A stretch of DNA of 16,663 bases from a bacterium. Lineage in GTDB: Bacteria; UBP13; UBA5359. Each line of letters opens with the position of its first letter. Position 1 is the stretch's first letter. Shown piece by piece: positions 14,371 through 16,663 of this stretch. The notes beneath the pieces were generated by a model. That model saw nothing but the letters and a program-made list of their open reading frames with translations, was not told the DNA's origin and did not search any database. The stretch covers positions 1 to 16,663 of the forward strand of contig JAQVUQ010000011.1 in the NCBI GenBank assembly GCA_028699365.1, read 5' to 3'. Made by a program: the position numbers and the translations under genes.

Positions 14371-16663
14371 GTTGGTAATTTCGTCAAGATGCTGCCGGTA
14401 AATCTCACTAAAACTCAAAACTCGACCATAAATCGCTGGTTCGTCTATGACACCGGAGAACCTTGTTCCATACCTCCCCTGGGCACCGACATAGAAATTA
14501 TTAGTAGTTGTACCGACGTTCACACCGTCGGTATATGTCCTTTCCGATCTGAATCTCCCATTTATATAGGATTTTAATACGATTGTTCCACTAACGGTGT
14601 TGTCAATCGTGTAGACCACATGAGTCCACGTATCCACAGCAAGCACATTATAAGCGTAAAGAATATGACTCACGTCGTGAACAAAAAGGATAACGTCGTC
14701 ATTAACCGTAGCAAGGGAATAACCTCCTGTACCGGACTGCCATTTCCCCAGTATGCTTGTCGTGGTAGGCAGATTTGCCGGTTTAACCCATACTGAAATA
14801 GTTACCTGGCCATTTGCCATATTCAGGCCCTCATTATTCCCGCAGTTCACCTCGTCATCCGTGCCGTCAAACTGCAACCCATTGCCGCTTACTCCATTTA
14901 CCCAGCAGTCCGGCGAGGTCATCCCGGCAAGGATGCCGGTATTGGCATTACCGGAGGCATCCGTAGCCGTCAAACCGGATACTTCATCAAAATGCCATTT
15001 GCCGCTGGTAACTTCGTCAAGATACTGCTGAGAAACCTCACCCAAGTTCAAAACTTGACCATAAATCGCAGGTTCATCTATGACACCGGAGAACCTTGTT
15101 CCATACCTCCCCTGGGCGCCGACATAGAAATTATTAGTAGTTGTACCGACGTTCACACCGTCGGTATATGTTCTCTCTGACCTGAAAACCCCATTTATGT
15201 AAGATTTTAATACGATTGTTCCACTAACGGTGTTGTCAATCGTGTAGACCACATGAGTCCACGTATCCACAGCAAGCACATTATAAGCGTAAAGAATATG
15301 ACTCACGTCGTGAACAAAAAGGATAACGTCGTCATTAACCGTAGCAAGGGAATAACCTCCTGTACCGGACTGCCATTTCCCCAGTATGCTTGTCGTGGTA
15401 GGCAGATTTGCCGGTTTAACCCATACTGAAATAGTTACCTGGCCATTTGCCATATTCAGGCCCTCATTATTCCCGCAGTTCACCTCGTCATCCGTGCCGT
15501 CAAACTGCAACCCATTGCCGCTTACTCCATTTACCCAGCAGTCCGGCGAGGTCATCCCGGCAAGGATGCCGGTATTGGCATTACCGGAGGCATCCGTAGC
15601 CGTCAAACCGGATGCTTCATCAAAATGCCATTTGCCGAGGATCGACGATTTAGAAGCTTTATCCGTATTCCCATAAGCGCCCATGTTTATTACATGCCCA
15701 TTGGGTATGGGTTCATTAGAGTAATCGTCTGTCGGGTCACCGGAATCAATGCACGGACTGGTTGCAGTATCCTGAACCCAACTCGAACCGTTCCATCTTC
15801 CAAATTGAGATTTAAGATGGTAATCGCTATTGAGGGCATCGGCAAATAACGGGTCTTCTTCCATATTGCCGTATGGCGTTAGAAATTCATTATTCCAGAA
15901 GTCGGAATAAGTAATACAAATATTATCGTAAGGATTTATGTCAGGCTCCGAGTCTTCATCATGCCAGTCTATTTCATAATGATATGAATCGATCACAATA
16001 CTGTTTCTAAGTATATTATCCTGATTTACGTTATCGACCGCTAAAAGATCGATATTTCTTGCAAATACACAGTTCTTAAACATGTTATTATCTGTGGAAC
16101 CCAAAAGTATTGCGGGTCCGGTGCTGTCCTCAATGATGCAATTTGAGAAAGTGTTATTACTTTGAACGGTCATAATATTCGTGTAGTCGGGAGGATCCAG
16201 TACTCCTGTTCGAGACTCCATAGTATCCTGGAGGCAAATCCCCTCCAGGAATCCTGCAGCTCTGCAATTTGTAAAGACGTTATCATGAGCACCGTCCCTG
16301 ACCGCAAACCCGGAAGTCCACTCGGAAAAGTAATCATTGCAATAAGCCATACAATTTGTAAACTCCGTATTATAGGCGTAATGTGAAACGTAGAAACCCT
16401 CCATCCCACCTCCATGAAATTCACAATCAATGAACTTATTGTTATAGCTGTGAGGAGCCACATAGTTGCCATATGAATCAGGGGTATCTTTGAATCCCAT
16501 ACCATGCCCGCTGCGTGAGTTCTGAGGGTCCTGATCCTGCGAGAGACAATTCTGGATGGTGTTATCATGTCCATAGCCTATAACCAGGTTATAATCGGTC
16601 GGATTACTCGTGTTGGTGTAATATAATCTGCAATTATTCAGAAAATTATAATGTGAGTAACGC
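13741..16663 (-). CDS. Large beta-helix plus triple-LamG surface/secreted protein (5' end outside window)
   Basis: The frame stays open to the right edge, so the gene is partial. 973 residues are visible, and the ATG at 16500 is internal. Visible residues 1-270 form a right-handed parallel beta-helix. It carries recurring N-x-[FI]-x-[ND]-C turns, with Cys at 11, 39, 80, 104, 133, 175 and 198, as in NosD/pectate-lyase-like repeats. Residues 270-342 hold an 'EDPLFAD...SPCIDSGDP...INMGAYGNT' block typical of secreted beta-helix proteins. Residues 343-553, 554-764 and 765-973 are three LamG (Laminin_G_3, concanavalin A-like) domains, each opening with GKWHFDE and holding QFDGTDDEVNCG and an FSGVIDEPAIY end. 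No sorting signal or membrane anchor follows. It is probably an extracellular glycan-binding or lyase-like protein. The signal peptide and any catalytic region lie outside the window. The stop is 48 nt before the next gene. Confidence 0.88.
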   Translation of the reverse strand, partial: RYSHYNFLNNCRLYYTNTSNPTDYNLVIGYGHDNTIQNCLSQDQDPQNSRSGHGMGFKDTPDSYGNYVAPHSYNNKFIDCEFHGGGMEGFYVSHYAYNTEFTNCMAYCNDYFSEWTSGFAVRDGAHDNVFTNCRAAGFLEGICLQDTMESRTGVLDPPDYTNIMTVQSNNTFSNCIIEDSTGPAILLGSTDNNMFKNCVFARNIDLLAVDNVNQDNILRNSIVIDSYHYEIDWHDEDSEPDINPYDNICITYSDFWNNEFLTPYGNMEEDPLFADALNSDYHLKSQFGRWNGSSWVQDTATSPCIDSGDPTDDYSNEPIPNGHVINMGAYGNTDKASKSSILGKWHFDEASGLTATDASGNANTGILAGMTSPDCWVNGVSGNGLQFDGTDDEVNCGNNEGLNMANGQVTISVWVKPANLPTTTSILGKWQSGTGGYSLATVNDDVILFVHDVSHILYAYNVLAVDTWTHVVYTIDNTVSGTIVLKSYINGVFRSERTYTDGVNVGTTTNNFYVGAQGRYGTRFSGVIDEPAIYGQVLNLGEVSQQYLDEVTSGKWHFDEVSGLTATDASGNANTGILAGMTSPDCWVNGVSGNGLQFDGTDDEVNCGNNEGLNMANGQVTISVWVKPANLPTTTSILGKWQSGTGGYSLATVNDDVILFVHDVSHILYAYNVLAVDTWTHVVYTIDNTVSGTIVLKSYINGRFRSERTYTDGVNVGTTTNNFYVGAQGRYGTRFSGVIDEPAIYGRVLSFSEIYRQHLDEITNGKWHFDETSGLTATDSSGNANPGTLAGMTSPDCWVNGISGNGLQFDGTDDEVNCGNNGVLNIANGRITISVWVKPASLPTTTSILGKWQSGTGGYSLATVNDDVILFIHDVSHILYAYNVLAVDTWTHVVYTIDNTVSGTIVLKSYINGVFRSERTYTDGVNVGTTTNNFYIGAQGRYGTRFSGVIDEPAIYDQVLGLSEIYQLWQERQ
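14371..15003 (-). repeat. LamG repeat unit 2 (middle)
   Basis: This unit is exactly 633 bp (211 codons). From about 14650 to 15003 it matches unit 1 almost base for base. Around 14530-14580 it differs from both other units (INGRF in place of INGVF, with several silent changes). Confidence 0.92.
15004..15636 (-). repeat. LamG repeat unit 1 (N-terminal of the three)
   Basis: This unit is exactly 633 bp. It is near-identical to unit 2 over its N-terminal coding two thirds and to unit 3 around 15160-15215. That gives it a mosaic relationship to the other two. Confidence 0.92.

Noticed and set aside
13330-15849. Plus-strand frames repeated across the LamG region
   Set aside because: They recur only because the LamG DNA repeats. 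They are antisense to well-formed LamG domains and show no motifs or start signals.

Overview
The window is a block of carbohydrate-active genes from an uncultured-looking heterotrophic bacterium. The organism cannot be identified from sequence alone. The protein style suggests a polysaccharide degrader of the PVC superphylum (Planctomycetes, Lentisphaerae, Verrucomicrobia) or a neighbouring phylum: a right-handed beta-helix ending in an 'SPCIDSGDP...INMGAYGNT' block, tandem LamG domains, DUF4838/GH20-like and GH42-like hydrolases, and DegT plus Gfo/Idh/MocA enzymes. This is inference. TGA is an ordinary stop here; for example, it ends the aminotransferase gene in a TGATG overlap.

Layout. From 16663 down to 1671 every main gene is on the minus strand, so the series reads right to left. 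In transcript order it holds: a large surface/secreted beta-helix plus triple-LamG protein (5' end outside the window); a secreted GH20/DUF4838-like protein of about 956 aa; a GH42-like TIM-barrel protein; a Gfo/Idh/MocA oxidoreductase; a DegT/DnrJ/EryC1 aminotransferase; a GATase-like plus NodB-deacetylase-like protein with its C-terminal domain cut off by an in-frame TGA; a second GH42/GHL6-like hydrolase; and, after a 195-bp gap, an SGNH esterase. Most junctions are tight (TGATG, TAAATG, 14-nt gaps with strong ribosome binding sites), which supports a polycistronic unit whose promoter lies beyond the right edge or inside the truncated gene.

The left end is different. A secreted protein of unknown function (about 267 aa) is on the plus strand. 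Next comes a MntA-HepT nucleotidyltransferase toxin-antitoxin pair on the minus strand. The pair is bracketed by two direct copies of the 3' end of the SGNH esterase gene (818-864 and 1678-1725), and the left copy is a remnant joined at the stop codon of the plus-strand gene.

How the genes may work together (inference): the two exported proteins bind and attack a complex glycan outside the cell. The cytoplasmic hydrolases, deacetylase-like protein and esterase then trim imported fragments. The oxidoreductase/aminotransferase pair could act on a keto- or amino-sugar. No transporter, regulator or kinase is visible, so the locus probably continues to the right. The items most worth a second look are the in-frame TGA with an exact 27-nt hairpin at 4866-4895, the duplicated SGNH 3' end around the toxin-antitoxin pair, the mosaic 633-bp LamG repeats, and the recurring Cys cluster and GATase-like modules.
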